From: Branchiostoma floridae
Taxonomy: Eukaryota; Chordata; Leptocardii; Amphioxiformes; Branchiostomatidae
Assembly (NCBI RefSeq): GCF_000003815.2
Contig: NC_049987.1
Span: 13,812,926 to 13,876,925 of the forward strand
Reading direction: 5' to 3'
Length of the DNA stretch: 64,000 nt
Shown here: in pieces, positions 1 through 14,367 of the stretch
How positions within the stretch are numbered: the stretch's first letter is position 1
Layout: the number at the start of each line of letters is the position of its first letter
Translations under genes and position numbers: made by a program
Notes under the pieces: model-generated
The model's database searches: none
What the model was told of the DNA's origin: nothing
What the model saw: the letters and a program-made list of their open reading frames with translations, nothing else

Positions 1-245
1 GGTAAGCTCTTTTTCGATCGTACAGGGCAAGGTTTTCGTCTGAGACCGTAAAAAAACACCTGTCGCAAATAAAAAAAACACACTTTGCACTGCATTTACA
101 TATTTAAAAACGCGTTTCTTGAATCGGCGTTTGCCGTCGATTTGTACCTATCGATAAGGCTAACACGAAACAAGCGGAGATGTTTATCCAATATGTCCCT
201 ATCTCACGCAAGATCCCATTTTATGTCTGTCGCAAGTTTTTAACT

Positions 246-1713
246 TTGACTTACGTTACCAAGACAGGTGAACAGAAATTAGTCACAAAAGCGTGATTTC
301 CTTGAATTCTTCATATGTTTCCATCGGCCAAAATATGTAGTATACTACCAAAGACCCTATAGGTAAAATGGAGAACTATCTAAGGATTTATTACAGCTAT
401 GTTTCAGCTCGATGCGTTTCGACAGTTTTTGTAACCAAGCTTACGTTACCATTATTACCGCTCCAAATAGAAACAGCAGCCTTGGCGCGTCCGTTATAAG
501 AAAGGGCACAACCAGATAAGTACTTATCACCCGCAATTTCGTTCGGCAACCTGACTGTTCTATTTTTTTTCATCGATTTAGTGCCAAAATTTACTTATGT
601 TACCGCTTGACTTACGTTACCACTACCTTATGCGATATCTACACACAGCGTTTAATAGGGTAATGAGGTAGGATTGAAAGTCAGAGAGCATGCAAAAGGT
701 CAGGTAACACCTCTGAGGTCCAGTTTGACATGATGGCCATAGTTCTAGTACCGTGCCGACCTTATTATGAGCGTTAACAGGCAACATGTTTTTCCACGGA
801 TAGACACCTACTATTTAGGAAGGAAATACGTAACAATTTCCTTGCAAGGATCAAACATAAAGCTTGTTAAATGTCATTGAACCATGATTGAAATCACAAG
901 GGCAAAAAGTCAGTCAAATCTCACTTCTTTCCTCGAAAAATCTGAATATTTGGCATTGGTAACGTAAGTAAACATTGGCGTGACTTTTTGAGATGAGCGG
1001 TATTTATGAAAACTTAGCGATATTTGTGACTCCGAAATGTGTTTTCCTACGGATAATATGATGACATAGTCAAGACAGTAGGCTCTCTGTCGATTTCTGC
1101 ACAGTTTCTTGATCAAGTCTTCATTACATGGTAACGTAAGTCAACGTCAAGGCTATGGAGTTATTAAACTTCGAAGATGCCATAGTACATTGAACCCACT
1201 ACCTAAAACTATATTTCCATAACTGTTGTACACATTTTAGTGGAAATGCATTTTGAATTATATCTTCCATGTAGACAAATGCGGAGATACAGAGGGCATA
1301 TAGGGAGAGTCGGGAGGTCAGGGATGGCGATGGGTATATGAATCAAGAAGTCGCTCGCGTTATAGAATACTATAACACCAGTGACTTCAGGGAGTAAGAA
1401 AGCTTTAGAGACGACAAGGCCAGAGGGGGAGAAGGGAAAATGGAGGGATAAAAAGCCAAAAGTTGCGCTTAAAGATTAAGTTCAAAATTGGGCTTTAAGA
1501 AAAAAAGTGGACATTTCAATAAAATAAAGCACATGTGATATGAGTTAGAATAAAGGCAAATAAGAACTATATTTTACCTTACATGGCACAATACAGACAT
1601 AGGCAGTCTTCCCAGCATCTCTCACACACATAGATTGGTTTGTGCAGTGATTATATCTTTGATATTAGGCAAAGTTTGACTTACGTTACCAAGGTTATTG
1701 ACTTACGTTACCA
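246..1713. repeat. Cluster of a dispersed TGACTTACGTTACC motif
   Basis: A short motif with core TTACGTTACC recurs about eight times in 1.5 kb. It lies on the plus strand near 246-263, 438-450, 594-604 (variant with TTATGTTACC), 607-622, 1676-1693 and 1698-1713. It lies on the minus strand near 958-973 and 1130-1144. Most copies are preceded by TTGAC or TGAC. The spacing is irregular, so it is not a tandem repeat, and the sequence between copies is not similar. The TTACGTAA-like core resembles bZIP (PAR/C-EBP) sites, which is only an inference. No coding potential is seen in this stretch. Confidence 0.55.
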
Positions 1714-3383
1714 TAGTTCACTGACGTCTGTAGGCAAAGTGCATACAGTTTCATGCCGACTGCCTTCAATGTTGTATTCTACAGCCCTTAGTTATTAAAC
1801 CAGGGAAAAATTAAGTGAATGCTGCCGGTTTTGTGTTCTCACCAGAAAAAAAGCTGATGTGTGCTTATTTTTTTCCAAATTAATCCAACTCATTAGGTAC
1901 AAATTCTGGTAATTTCTCCCAAAACGTAAACAGAAATATCAAATGTTACCCATTTTCAGACACCCTGAGGGCTTCCGCTTGGATACAAATAAGAAAAAAA
2001 AGTTTGTATCCCTAGATTATTCATGTAGTAAACGTCTTCCGTGTGTAAACGCACTTTATAAATCACTGAAATAAAGTTAAAATATCAACGTTAAAAAAGC
2101 CAATAGCTCAAAATGGGAACGCTCCAGCACATTCCAAAACTTGTAATTGAAAGTTAACAGTTGTGGGAACAAGTTAAGACTGTTAAGTAACCTTTCTGAA
2201 GAACTTCATTTTTTACCATTTCTAACCCCCAATTGCACACGTTTACGAAGAATGGGTGGATAGTACTTGAGGAACACTTAACCCCAATGGTGAACCAAGA
2301 TCTGCCCTCTATCACACCCGAATTACCTTCTAAATGACACCATTTCCACAAAAAACTACATTTCTGTGGACATAAGGCTGTTCTCCATAATATAGGTCAA
2401 GCTATCAGAAGTGAGATTATGTCAAGGGATACATGTATATGCCATGTTCATGAAAGTGTGACTGGACAGTCCAGTTTTCTAGATTAGTAGGGCAAGCCTA
2501 CAGGGTATGGTCCCATATGCTCCCAGCTTTTCCCTCAAACAATTGAAAAGTGGGTAATTATGGATGTTGTCCATATGATATTCCTGTGGGTCACCCACTC
2601 TGCTATAATATTTTACAGCCTTCTGTTCTATGGTTAGATTATGCCAAATTTGATAGTGCCCTCTGACATCTGGACTGATCTGATAAAAAAACTAGATCAT
2701 TTTGTTATTTTTGCAGATTATGTAAATGGCATCTGTAAATTGTTTAAAAACATGTCCCATACTCAAAAGGATTAAAGTATCAACTGTTTGTCTACTCCCC
2801 AAAGCTTTGATAGGATATGTTTTTAAAGCTGATTTCATCACAAGTCATCATTACTAAAACAGGCTGACACTTAAGAAAATGCTAGCTTGTAAACTGCAGT
2901 TTCAAAGAAAATTGCTAGGGAATCAGGCCAAATCCTGAACATGTAAAACAATAACCTGAAGATCCGCTTCAGTACCTAGGAAAGACACCAGATGGTTCAA
3001 AGACCGTTTCTTGGATTGGCCAGGAGCTATCTGCATACCAAATTTTGTAACAATTTGTCCATGGCTTATTGAACTATGCTGGTAAACCACAAATACTGCC
3101 TTGCTACCAAAAACAAATATCTCATGAAAGTAACAAACAGAGAACTACATTTGTGTGGCCTGTCGTTCATAGCTCCATCTATCAGTTGGAGGGGAAATAT
3201 TCCATGGTGAGATTAGCCTTCAGGGAACAACCAAGTTAATGCTGAATTATGACAGATAGTGTTATCAGCATGGCAGACACATACAGGGAGACATAAAGGA
3301 AACAGTTCATCTGGAGTGATAACGCTGCATAGGGTCATACTGCTGATAGTTGGGCAATAGATCATATATACGTTTATGATAAA
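1714..3383. other. Non-coding AT-rich DNA
   Basis: No exon, RNA gene or clear repeat structure is seen here. The open reading frames are short, lack splice context and resemble nothing recognised. It is probably intergenic or intronic. Confidence 0.5.
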
Positions 3384-3564
3384 TACTGTAAACTCATTTG
3401 TAGATGCAGGAACCTGATAGAAGGGGAGGGGAGGTTTCCTTGGTGTTTGATACTTTTAAAGCAATTTTGTACTACAGTGTCATGATTTCATGGCATGATT
3501 TCAACGCAAAACAATAAAACAACATGGAAATAAAACCGCCACTAACATTTCAAGATTTACAGAA
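3384..3564. mobile_element. MITE, TACTGTAAA family, copy 1
   Basis: The stretch opens with TACTGTAAACTCA and closes with GATTTACAGA, imperfect inverted ends. It has the size and end sequences of similar stretches at 13694, 17284, 30032 and 35128. It is non-coding. The family is defined here only by shared ends and length. Confidence 0.45.
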
Positions 3565-4019
3565 TGCTTTCTATGTGTTAGAATATTTGCTGTGGACGCT
3601 AACATCTATTATCATAATACCGGTACGTTTACGACGATTTCTCTAGCCATACTGATTTGACAAATTGTCAACGCATCATTTTCTCCAGTTACATGTTGCT
3701 GTTATAGGTTACCCTTGCCACTTCTTCTGTGTAACTTTTCTGCCACTCTTGTCCTGCTAAAAGCGTAATATTGTAATTGTAACACGCCACGGAATTACAC
3801 GGCGAACGGGCGCGTGGTTGGCAGGGGGTAAAAATACCGGTAGGAAGAAACACGGCACAATTAACTGTCGTTATGTACCTTTATACATCCCCTGATGTTC
3901 CTTCCTTTTCTGTTCGTAAATGCATAAAACATAAACCTGCATGAGCATACAAAATGTCATGAGAAAACGGACGTATAATACTGTCAAGAATTTTCATTTA
4001 ACTCCTGTCCGTCACAACC

Positions 4020-4140
4020 GCTATGACGTAACACTTCACTGCTAGCGTAGATATAAAAATGGCGGGAAAATGGCTGCGTACGTTCAATTTTGCCCATTCA
4101 GTCGTAGATCCGGGCTATTATGCAACGGTTCTTCACACTT
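4020..4140. promoter_or_regulatory. Possible CpG-containing promoter patch
   Basis: This short stretch stands out from its AT-rich surroundings. It contains a CRE-like TGACGTAA (4024-4031), a TATAAAAA string and overlapping GGCGGGAAAA and AAAATGGC strings, which resemble E2F and YY1 sites. No convincing coding exon follows: the ATG inside the patch opens only about 29 codons of unrecognised sequence. The promoter role is inferred from composition and motif resemblance. Confidence 0.25.
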
Positions 4141-7100
4141 TTACATGAGTTGTAGGTCGCCAACAGAAATTCAAGATTGTTGTTGAATCATGTTCGTCTT
4201 GTGCCGTGAGCATGTGTAATTATGATCTATAAATTTGGCAATGAATGTGACAGTGTGTTCGTCCCACGACGAGCTGCCTACCCCGAAAAAGATACTGATA
4301 ACTTTTGGCCTTGTCGTCTTCGAATGCATTGTTATCGATGCTTTGTAAATGATGTATTGGACACCTAGATGTCTGAAGTGTGCACAGCTCAGAAATAACT
4401 ATTGTTGCATGTGTAGATCTCTTTAAGTTCCAGTATTTTTAATCTACCGGTATAAGTCTTACTACCGGTATTATGCCAATGCATGTTATATTGGTTTTCA
4501 AAATATCTAATGTTAACAATCATCTTTTTTAGTCATTTTGTGAACAAAAATGATCTACAGATAAAATACATACAAAAACAAAATTAATTCTCTGTTCCAT
4601 TATAGATATCATATTTCAATGTTTACTATACCTGATGTACATGTGTTTGAGTCTGGGATACTGAACAGCAGTTATTTATATGAATTTATGATTGCATTTA
4701 TTGAACCATATCTAGCACAGCCACTGATGTGTTACAATCACAAGGATGATTGCGTGATTTACTGATAAGCAATGTAACAATTAGTTAATATCCCACTTGG
4801 CCTACTCCATTCCCAATGGATGTCTGCATTTTATTGCTTTTTTCAGTCCTTTTAAAACATTATTCATACTTACAAATTTTCAAACTCAATTTAATTCTAC
4901 ATAGAGTTTGACCTTCAAATTTATTTCCATTTGAAATGAACTGTCAACACTTTCCACATTTATATTGTAATCAGCAATTTTGTATGCATGAAATCACTCA
5001 CAAAAATTTATTGAATGCCATATGCAGCTTCAATATGGGTTCTCTGATGATTCCCTCATTTTTCATGTATAGAATTATCTTTTCTCATATTCTAATGGTA
5101 CCAAAGACTGTGCAATTAGACCAAGTGGCTGCATATAATCCATTTCCATCAAAAGATATTGCATCCCAAATTTACATATCAATAGCAATAAAGATAGACA
5201 TTATGCTAATATGGCGGAAAGCTAACAAAGGATTGCATCTTGAATTCGGTTTGATGCTGTGCATTTGTAACAATTCTGTTTCGAGGCAACCAATTTTCCT
5301 CTCCAAGATAAAATCAACATGAAGCCAATATTTGCAGTGACCCATATCCACAAACAACTGTGTGCTATGTAATTACGGCTTCTGTCTGATGGACAATTTT
5401 AGAAAAAACATTCATATTAACAAAACATATCAACAAAAGCCGTAGTGTAAGTTATTGTGGATGTATGGAATACAATACGGTCAGTCAGTTGTGGGTTGAA
5501 AGTTTTTTTTTATTCATTGTCTCCTTTCATTCTATGCAGCCTACGATATATCCTGCTTTTTATTAGTAAAAATATCATCAAAATAAGGTACCTATCATGT
5601 CAAAGGTCTGTCATGTTTGCTATGTTGTTGTGTTCTGTTGCAATGTTTTGTTTTGAACAAGAGATTTTCATTCATATTCGTAAGAAGAGAATAGAACTGT
5701 CAAAACATTTCTTCATCGGGATGCCATCTCTTCAAGAAAAGTCAAGTTAGACTGTGGCATGTCTGAAACACTCTACCAGTTAATTAGCCAAAACAGATGT
5801 CATCATTTGTTTCCATGAGAATCAGGGTATTCAGCACCAAGGTCATCACCATGGAAGGCTGGATTATCACAACACGTGCTGGTGCATGTGTGTTAATCTC
5901 CGAGCAGATGTAAGGTAGATGTTAATCTCCAAGTAGATTTGACAGCAATGAAGAAGATTACACTTACATGTACCCCTATATGAGAGGAAAGTGTTGATAG
6001 GTACATGTTAGCAAAGTCGTCTCAGTCTCAGTGTTTTACACCTTGATTTAGTGCTCTTCTAACACAGGAGGTGGCAAACCGACAAGAAAAAAGTACATGT
6101 TGCAAACGCTGGCATAAAACATCCTTACATCTGCTTAGCTATAATTAGAGAGTACTGATTTGCCCTCACCATCACTTTGTGGTGAATTCAAATAAACAAA
6201 TTAAACAAATATATTGGTAGGGAAAAGATAAAAGACTCACGGTCTAACCCCAAACAACTAAAAAAGCTACAAGCTATGGCTGACACATCTAAATACATGT
6301 ACATTTTCTCCCTACCAATTATCTACCCTTACAAGATCTTCATGACCTTTGACATGGTCACATGATTTGTAATCCAGGTATGATGTGTGTGTTACACTAA
6401 AGGGTGGTTATACCAGATATACAGATATACATACAAATAATGACGTTTTTGTGATAAATATCTGGCCAGGTGTTTTCCTGCGGGACAAAGATGTCTGCTG
6501 TTTTCAGTTCCTAATTGTCTGTTCTTAACACCTGTAATTTGTCTGGACATGAATAAGGTTTTGTGACAGAACCATTGCCCAAGGCTATGGAGCAATACAT
6601 CACAAAGTGACCAACACAGAGATAAATCAGGTCCTGTAAACAACTTCCCTGATTTTCACATGTTTTCTGATGAAGATAAAGTAGTGAAAAAGCTAAAAAA
6701 AAAGCAATATCCCTTGACTGTGTCTTTTCAAACAAATATGTTAGAAGGTAAAATGTCTTTGTTCAGTAGCTCTTTTTCTCTTGTGACAGACAAATTCATG
6801 CAAGACTCTCTAGATATGTCACTATCATTTTTCCTTTTTCCTATGTTATACACTGAATTGCAAACAAAATGTACATCTGTAAATGTTTGTTGTGATGGTC
6901 AACAGTGTCACATTTATTTGAAACAGGCTGGGTTAAAAAACTACACGTCAAACACTGCTAAGTTTATCAGCAACAGAATCCAGCTGGGAAGTCTTTGTTT
7001 CAGAAACCTGTCATGAAGAAGACACAATAATTGCAAGAATGTTGAAAGAAGACATTTATACAATTTGCTCTACATTGAAGTTCATTATTACATGTCATCA

Positions 7101-10100
7101 ACACTTCATTGATCGAGCACATTTAACTAGGATTAAGTAGGCCAGTTTTCAAACTAGGGTACCTAAATACAAAATGTATTTACAATGCATTATAGGGGAA
7201 GCGATACATGTTTATGTAACCTTGCTTGTGTTATACAGTACATAAACATCTGCAGATGACTGATTAACTAATGGTATCTTTGGAACTGGCCTGTCAATCA
7301 CTGTCAATCACACAGTACAGATAGAGATAATCCTGTCAACAAGCCAGTCCCATAATGAAGATGAGATGAGAGATGTACAACATCAGAATAGGTACCAGAT
7401 GCAACAACTTATGAGCTGTGTAACTGTATATGCTCTTGGAGACAAAAGACAACATTTAAAAACTAGAAAATTAATAAGTCATGTGAAAAACAGATCACTA
7501 GTTACTGGCCCACTTTACACTAAAAATGCTAAAGCTGTCTTGAGACATGCATTCTCTGAGACACGTTCTCTTTACAGAGGAAAAATTGTGTCTTGGCACT
7601 CCTGCTGAGCATCTTGGCACTCTCAATGAGCGTCTTTAGTGCACCTCTGGAGCTGTCTCAAGACACACAGTAAGAATTGTGTCTTGACACACTTAAATGT
7701 CTCTTTACACTGGGAAATTTAGTGTTCTCTAAGATCCTCAGAAGATTCTATAAAGCGTGCCACTGTAGTGTATTCTAGAAAACGAGAAAAACAAGTCCTA
7801 ACCACAAAACACTCTCCCATGACTTAACTATTACTTTCACTGGACTGAAAAGTTGAAATGAAAGGGTTTGTGACTCATGGAAACACCCTGTGATCGTTTG
7901 GGTTTGCCTGCTGCAGTTCTAATGTTCACCGACCTTACAATCATGTAAGGGTCACGTCACTCAACAGGCATTTTTATGTACTGACTAATATAGGGGATAT
8001 GCCGAATGAAAGGCCAAATGTAGTGGAACTAACTATATGGGATGGATCAGAAAGGTTTGGAATGCACATGTATATAGAAATGGCCGCACAATTCTGATAG
8101 TGAAGGTCAATAGTGTCTTGTTTCAATCAATTTGTCTACCAACTTTCTGGTGCGATTTTGTCATGTTGTACAATTTCAATATTTCTATCTACCTCCCACA
8201 ATACTTCATGGTCTTTCCCCAATGTCAATCGAAAAACATCCACAGAAGGGTCAAATTCAAATCTTTGGTGACAGACATAACATTTGCTCATTTCCCTCCC
8301 AGCTGCTCATTAAAACCACTTTACCAACCTTGTTGTGAAACCCAAGGCTTACCATTGGACGACAAATCCACTATTACCTCTCCCATTTCATCTAAAGACC
8401 TTAGAAATGCCTCAGAAGTAAGAAGATTTACATGACGATAGAACACGTGCTTTAGATCAGATGTGCATAATATATTTTAAAATATTTTATTTCACAGAGT
8501 GCTTCACCAAACATCTCCAAAAGACCACACTGAAACTACTTCATAAGTTTTATTTACTTTTTAACGTTACATCAAATTAAATGGTGGCCCTCAGGTATCC
8601 CATGGGGCAAATTTTTACACACAAACTAATGTCCCATCATTAAGTTCAAACATTTGCAAAGTGTTGGACTCTTTGATGCTTAAAAAAATAAAAGAATAAC
8701 CAATGATTCCCACACTGAAAAAAAAACTTCAACTGCTTCAAACCTGGACACTCTAGCACATGTACTACAGACAATGCAATCTAAAGTTAGACAATGAATA
8801 CAAGAAAGAGTGCATGTACTCCAATTCTTCATTCAATATCTCTTCAGTTCTTTTCCCCCTGACAAACAGTAAATGTCGGCATGTCACAAGACTGTTTTCA
8901 ACAATTTGCACATTCAGTAAGGAGAGACATTTGTAAACTTTCCAACAGTACAAGCAGATCAACATTCTTCATGGTTGCTTTTTCCTGTCTATCTGTCTGA
9001 GCTGTTGATACAGCCATGCGGGTCCTTTTGTCCTCGTGTTTTCAGTGTACCATCAGTAGTTTCAAGAGCAGTTCTGCATGAATTATAAGTACCTTGCGCA
9101 CCATTACTAAGACAAACATATTAGCAAGTTTTCTGAGAAATCAATTTGATGTGAAAATACACTGCAAGTAAACTACACACCGGCAAGCAACTGTTTCAAC
9201 AATAGTTAAGCCTTATAATGTTCATAACAATTGACTATTGTCAGCCATTTCAAAGAGATGCTCTGGCACTTTCTTTTGATCTTGTTAATTGATTTTTCTT
9301 TTCAGATTCTAGACAAACATATTCTATCTTATTAGAATTTCAAGCAAAAAAGAGGTCACAAGACATTACAAGATGTTTAGCCCTTATACTTCAATGGGAT
9401 GGTTATGTTCAAACTGGCTGTGGCAATTGAAGGTTTGAAATGTCGTCATCCCCAGTGTACAGTATCTGTCAAGCTCCATAGTCAAAGACATGCTGCTTAC
9501 CTTTCCCTGCCATTGTATAGCAGTCCACCATCCTGTAATACCCCTTTTGTCAAAGTTTGTAGAGGGATCTACTCACCTATTGAAGTCAGTAGAAAGGTCT
9601 TGTTTTTCCCTACAAATACTGTAATTAGAATGCCCATAATTGTACATCTAATGCCGAAACAACTACCATTTCACATACAGTAACTCAAAATAAGATACAG
9701 ACAACATTTGTCACCTGTGAATTAAAGAACAGACCTCTAAGTTGAAGTTTCTGGGCAAGTCTGCGTGACCATTGTATCTAAACCCCACGTTTTCTGTGTA
9801 AAACCATCATTGTTCTATAACTTTGCATTGGCGCCATGGCACGCACATGCATAGAAACAGTTACAAGTCGGTACCCTTTCTACTCTGTCTAAAAATAACT
9901 GCTTCCTTGGCCTCCCAGACTGTAATGAAAGTCTAGCTTAGGGGGATTTACTTGATACTGTAGTCAGTCATAAGGTGGCTTTGATGTAGAAGATAGTGCC
10001 CTAACATATGAACATCAAAGGACAGTGGGAGGTTTATGTAACTGATTCATTTTTGTGGCTGACTGTTTTTGAAAGAAATGTTCCCTTGTGTAGAGTACGT

Positions 10101-12498
10101 TCTGCAATATTTTCACCTTACCCCTGGCATTTCCCCCCCAAAATACCACCCCCTACGCTTCTGCATTACCTGCAATGTAAATGCAAGGTAAAGGACAAAA
10201 GCTATCTTTCAATGTTTGGTTCACTCTGATCTGACTTACAGCTCCAATACAGAGATGCCTCCTATTGTTTTGCCTCTGAAGTACATCATGTTGGGTGATG
10301 ACACTAAAACTTCATTTCCTTGTACGGCAGAGCCCTCTTCTGGTACAATGTAGCATTGCAGGATAGCTCGCAGAACATTTCACATTTACACTTTTTTACA
10401 GGCCTCAACCAATGTAGCTTTTTTTTGCAAATTTTAAAGTAAAATATATATCCATGTGCTAAGCATAAATATTGTTAAAAATAGCATATCAAAAATATTG
10501 AATTTGCCAGATATAACTAACAATCTATAAGAAGACCCAAACCTTACTTCATGATATGATTCATTTCAAAATGTCAGGAAGATAAGTTGACTAGTCATGC
10601 AAACTGAGTGCCAAACATTTTCTTTGTCATTTTCTTTCACTGACGACACCAAACATTCCCTAAAAGATACCCATCGCTCACAGCAATTTCCTCTGACAAT
10701 GTTTGCTGGAACTCCTGAACAGTTTACCCAGTGCATTCCCCTACCATTGGTAGTTGAGGGTAAATAGATCTGTCTTTAGGCACAAGGCAGGAATACAGAA
10801 CAAGAGCCACACACATGACTTGCACATGAAATGGCCTTTCTCTAGAAGTCAATGCATCCTTTCGAAAGGCTTTCCACCCTATTAGGAAAATCACCAGGGA
10901 GACCTCAAGAAGTGGCTTGGCATACACACCATACTTAGCAATATGTCTAATCTAAGGAAAAACAACAATAGTAAAACATTGACGTTGACAGCATCTGTAT
11001 TTTTTGTGAGTGCATTAAAAGAGGCAAAAATTTTCATACTATGGTTGCACTGCGACCACTTCTACTATGGCCTTAAACAAAGTTTTCCACTAACCTGACT
11101 AATGCACACTTATGGCTGTGTAACACTGGTTACTTTTCCATTTGCCTTTCGGCTTCCTAACTTACTGTTACATCTGGCTCAAGTCCCTGTAAGTAACATT
11201 TCACGTGACCCCATAATTTGTCCTTTTCAAGCCTGGCTTGCTGTGGCTGAAGTCGGTAAACAGTTTTAAATCCTCCACTGGAGCCAGGACTTCTGGAAAG
11301 TGCCACATTATCAGCACTGGTGACAAACGTAATGAATGACAAGGGTCAGGGGTTCGGTCAGTCAAACACTAGTCTAAGAGATTTGCTGCCACATTCTGAA
11401 AGGATGTTTGAATAGATTGGACAACAATTGTAGATGGTGACCATGTCTCCTGTGGGTGGGCGAACGCTACTAAACAGTTGAAAAAAAAAAGACGAATTGT
11501 TCACAACATTAAGTTTTAGAATCTCATGATTATTACTTAATAAGAAGATGCTATGACTTTGCATCATACTTTTATCACGTTGGAGCAAAAATTATGAAAA
11601 TGACAGTGGAGTCTGAAACAGTATTTGAAATGAAATGGCAGTTACTGGCTTTGCCTAATGGTTTACTTGCACAGGCAAGTCATTATCTCTGTATACTACA
11701 GTATAGGTTTGCTGTGAGCAAAGATTCTGTTTGCAAAGGTAGATGATGACAGTATACTACATTTTTTTTCATGATGCAGGAAACTTTTGGCAAAGAAAAC
11801 AACTACCTCAGAAGTGAAAAATCTATCCAATACACCCAGGCCATTCCGTCAGGCATATGCTGTACACACTATAAATTACTGGATCTGAACAGAATTGAAA
11901 TTCTCATCTTAATTCAAGCCTATTTGCTAAACTTAAATATCCAAAAAACACTGCCATATTTATAGGTAAAGACTATTCTGAAAACCTCATTTACAGCAGC
12001 ATTATTGTCCAATTTGTTCCCAATTCTCCCTTTTACCTCCCTCCAGTTGTGTTTGTTTGTAACTCTTGAGTGGCCACCAACACAAAACACAGCAGAGGTG
12101 TGTACACTGTTGATGGTGTACATCAACAGATGCCAAACCTTAATCAGCATCCCGAACACTGTTTCAAGTGGACACATTGTGTCATCATATTTTTCAACAC
12201 CAATTTGTAATCAAAATCTCACAGATAGCATCCATATATCACATACTGTCTATCCATCTATGATTTGAGATTTTAACGTATTGCTTTCAATCTGTTATAT
12301 GTCACATTTTTTGGTTCTTTCTCTTGGATACAAGGATTTGCTACTGCAAACTTGGTATATGGGTCATGTTTAGACTGGACTTAGGGTGGAGTTAAATCCC
12401 ATTTCCTGAGAGTGAGAGGCTTGTGCAGGTTACAATTCAAATTGTGATGTATTGCAAGATTCAACAGTTTTAATTTGAGTCAAGGAAAGTTTCTTATG
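4141..12498. other. Gene-poor region without a recognisable exon
   Basis: Long AT-rich non-coding DNA. Several reading frames of 60-130 codons occur but are what chance allows, show no family resemblance and lack bordering splice signals. At 5893-5942 there are two adjacent copies of a TTAATCTCCRAGYAGAT string that also forms the ends of the short foldback at 35762-35882. Confidence 0.5.
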
Positions 12499-12725
12499 TA
12501 ACGTTAGTTCACCTTTATCCGTAGGGTAACCTATATCCATTGTACATGTGTATAAAAATAGGGTATTTTGGAATCGTTATGTCGATGGAAGGTAGTTTTA
12601 CATTGCAATATTTTGAAAATATTGACATTTGAAACCCACGTCGTTGACCTGAAATCTCTAAATACCCAGTCTTTCTTACAACAACGAATCTAGGTTACCC
12701 CATGGATTAAGATGAACTAGCATTA
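12499..12725. mobile_element. MITE with long TIRs, TAACGYTAGTTC family, copy 1
   Basis: The left end reads TAACGTTAGTTCACCTTTAT and continues GGGTAACCTATAT. The right end carries the complement (TAGGTTACCCCATGGAT, then GATGAACTAGCATTA), giving inverted repeats of about 36 bp. A second copy lies at 43248-43465 with the same ends and a diverged centre. If the outermost TA is a target duplication, a Tc1/mariner-driven non-autonomous element is likely. No transposase is encoded. Confidence 0.7.
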
Positions 12726-13693
12726 GATATAATGTAAAGAATATTACTGTACAGTAATCATTTTCAATTACAGTTCTCTAAAAGTTTGAGGCAGGCTGTC
12801 TGCAAGTTTAAGACACCAGCAGATTTTGCGACCTTCCACCATGTCCCATTTATATAGAATCCAACAATTTTTCTAATCACAGGCTTTTGCCTATCTCCTG
12901 TAGAAGTGTCCACTTCCACAACATTAGCACCAGGGTATCAGTGGAGGCATCGCAGACACAGCAAACAACAAAAGGCCCAGGCAGACTCAGACTGGATCCT
13001 TACCGACCAAGCATGTCAGTCGTCGGGATTACAAGGTTAAAATGTTCCAAACCAAGCTTGAAATTGGCTAAGCAAACTTGCTTTCTACATATTTATGGTA
13101 GATGGAAAAGTCTATCAGCAAAATACTACTTCAGTAAAAAAGGAACAAACTGTAAACCCCAAACAGATCAATTTGAAAGGAAATGCCTATACTTCAGCTA
13201 CATACTGCATAATGTAACAAGTATCATGTACATTTTCTAAACATATCCTGAAGTGAGAGTGACCTTTTGCCCTTCCTTTGATACCAAACAACTCTACTGA
13301 CTTTCTAGAGTACACAAGACATTTAAGCTGTCCTCCCCTTCTCCAGCCAGGCACTTGTAACAGACAGTCTGGGCACCCGGAATAACCAGGTAGCCCTTTG
13401 AAGTATGTGAGAAAATGGATGGAACAGAGAGAGCTGTTGAAAACTCCTCCATCTCTCACAAACAACACCACTTAGGGAAGCTGTCAACAGGGTTGTCCAG
13501 TACGGCATTCTTCGGGAAGTTCACAGACATGCACACTTAGATCAGTGTGACAGTGGGGAAGGGATGGAATTGAACCTCTAACCTAAAGAGGCAATAGCCA
13601 GGAAGTATCATACTTGTGTTAGCATGAAAATGTGACAAGATTCATGATCATTTTTCTTGATCATTAACTCCTCAATTACATTTAAGCTGCTGC

Positions 13694-13868
13694 TACTGTA
13701 AATTCATCTAATTTCAATGTTGTGTAACTGTTGTGTAGAAGAGAAAGGGAGGATTTCGCTGTGTTTTAAATTAAAACCATTCTATAAAACTACATGTATA
13801 ACACATTGGAAGCTCATATCTACAATTTAGAAAATAAAACAATGGCAAAAGTTTTGATATTTACAGTA
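13694..13868. mobile_element. MITE, TACTGTAAA family, copy 2
   Basis: It starts TACTGTAAATTCATCT and ends ATTTACAGTA, so the termini are inverted copies of each other. It is about 175 bp, AT-rich and non-coding. Confidence 0.5.
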
Positions 13869-14333
13869 TTTTTTGTCTGAACTTCTCATTTTTGCAGTTA
13901 ATGTTATTTTTGGACAACTTCTTGAAGCTGTTACCAGGAAGAAATTAAGAGGCGATTACATTCAGGATAAACATGTTAGCCTGACTTATCCTTGTTACAA
14001 ATTTACTCTGGCAACTCAAGAGTACAAATGTATTAGCTTCTCAAACTCTGCCAAAGCAGACAGATAAATCCAGGTCAGTGTGTCAGTGAGATTAGTGGCC
14101 AAGGTTGGCAAAAGCTGGTGAGGATTATGTAGTAGACAATACAAGAGAAAGGAGAAAGTGAATAACAGAAGACAGTAATACCTTACAGATCAACTTTCAA
14201 GAGCACTTCATCTTGAAGATTAGAGGAAGATAATGTCAAACTATGTAATTCTTTTTTTTTCTGTCATACTCTTAGATAGCTAACATTGCCTGAGTCAAAA
14301 GAGAGTTCAATGCTAGAGAATGTCTCTTCTTCC

Positions 14334-14367
14334 AAGGAGGTTAAAAATCACCTTTTTTAACCTCCTT
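14334..14367. repeat. Short perfect hairpin
   Basis: AAGGAGGTTAAAAA is followed after a loop of about six bases by its exact complement TTTTTAACCTCCTT. The stem is 14 bp. The loop is too short and the stem too small for a typical microRNA precursor, so it is recorded only as a palindrome. Confidence 0.5.

Noticed and set aside
4936-5322. 128-codon plus-strand frame
   Set aside because: AT-rich composition, no splice context, no recognisable domain; chance-length frame.
14334-14367. Possible microRNA hairpin
   Set aside because: Stem of 14 bp and loop of about six bases are too small for a precursor.
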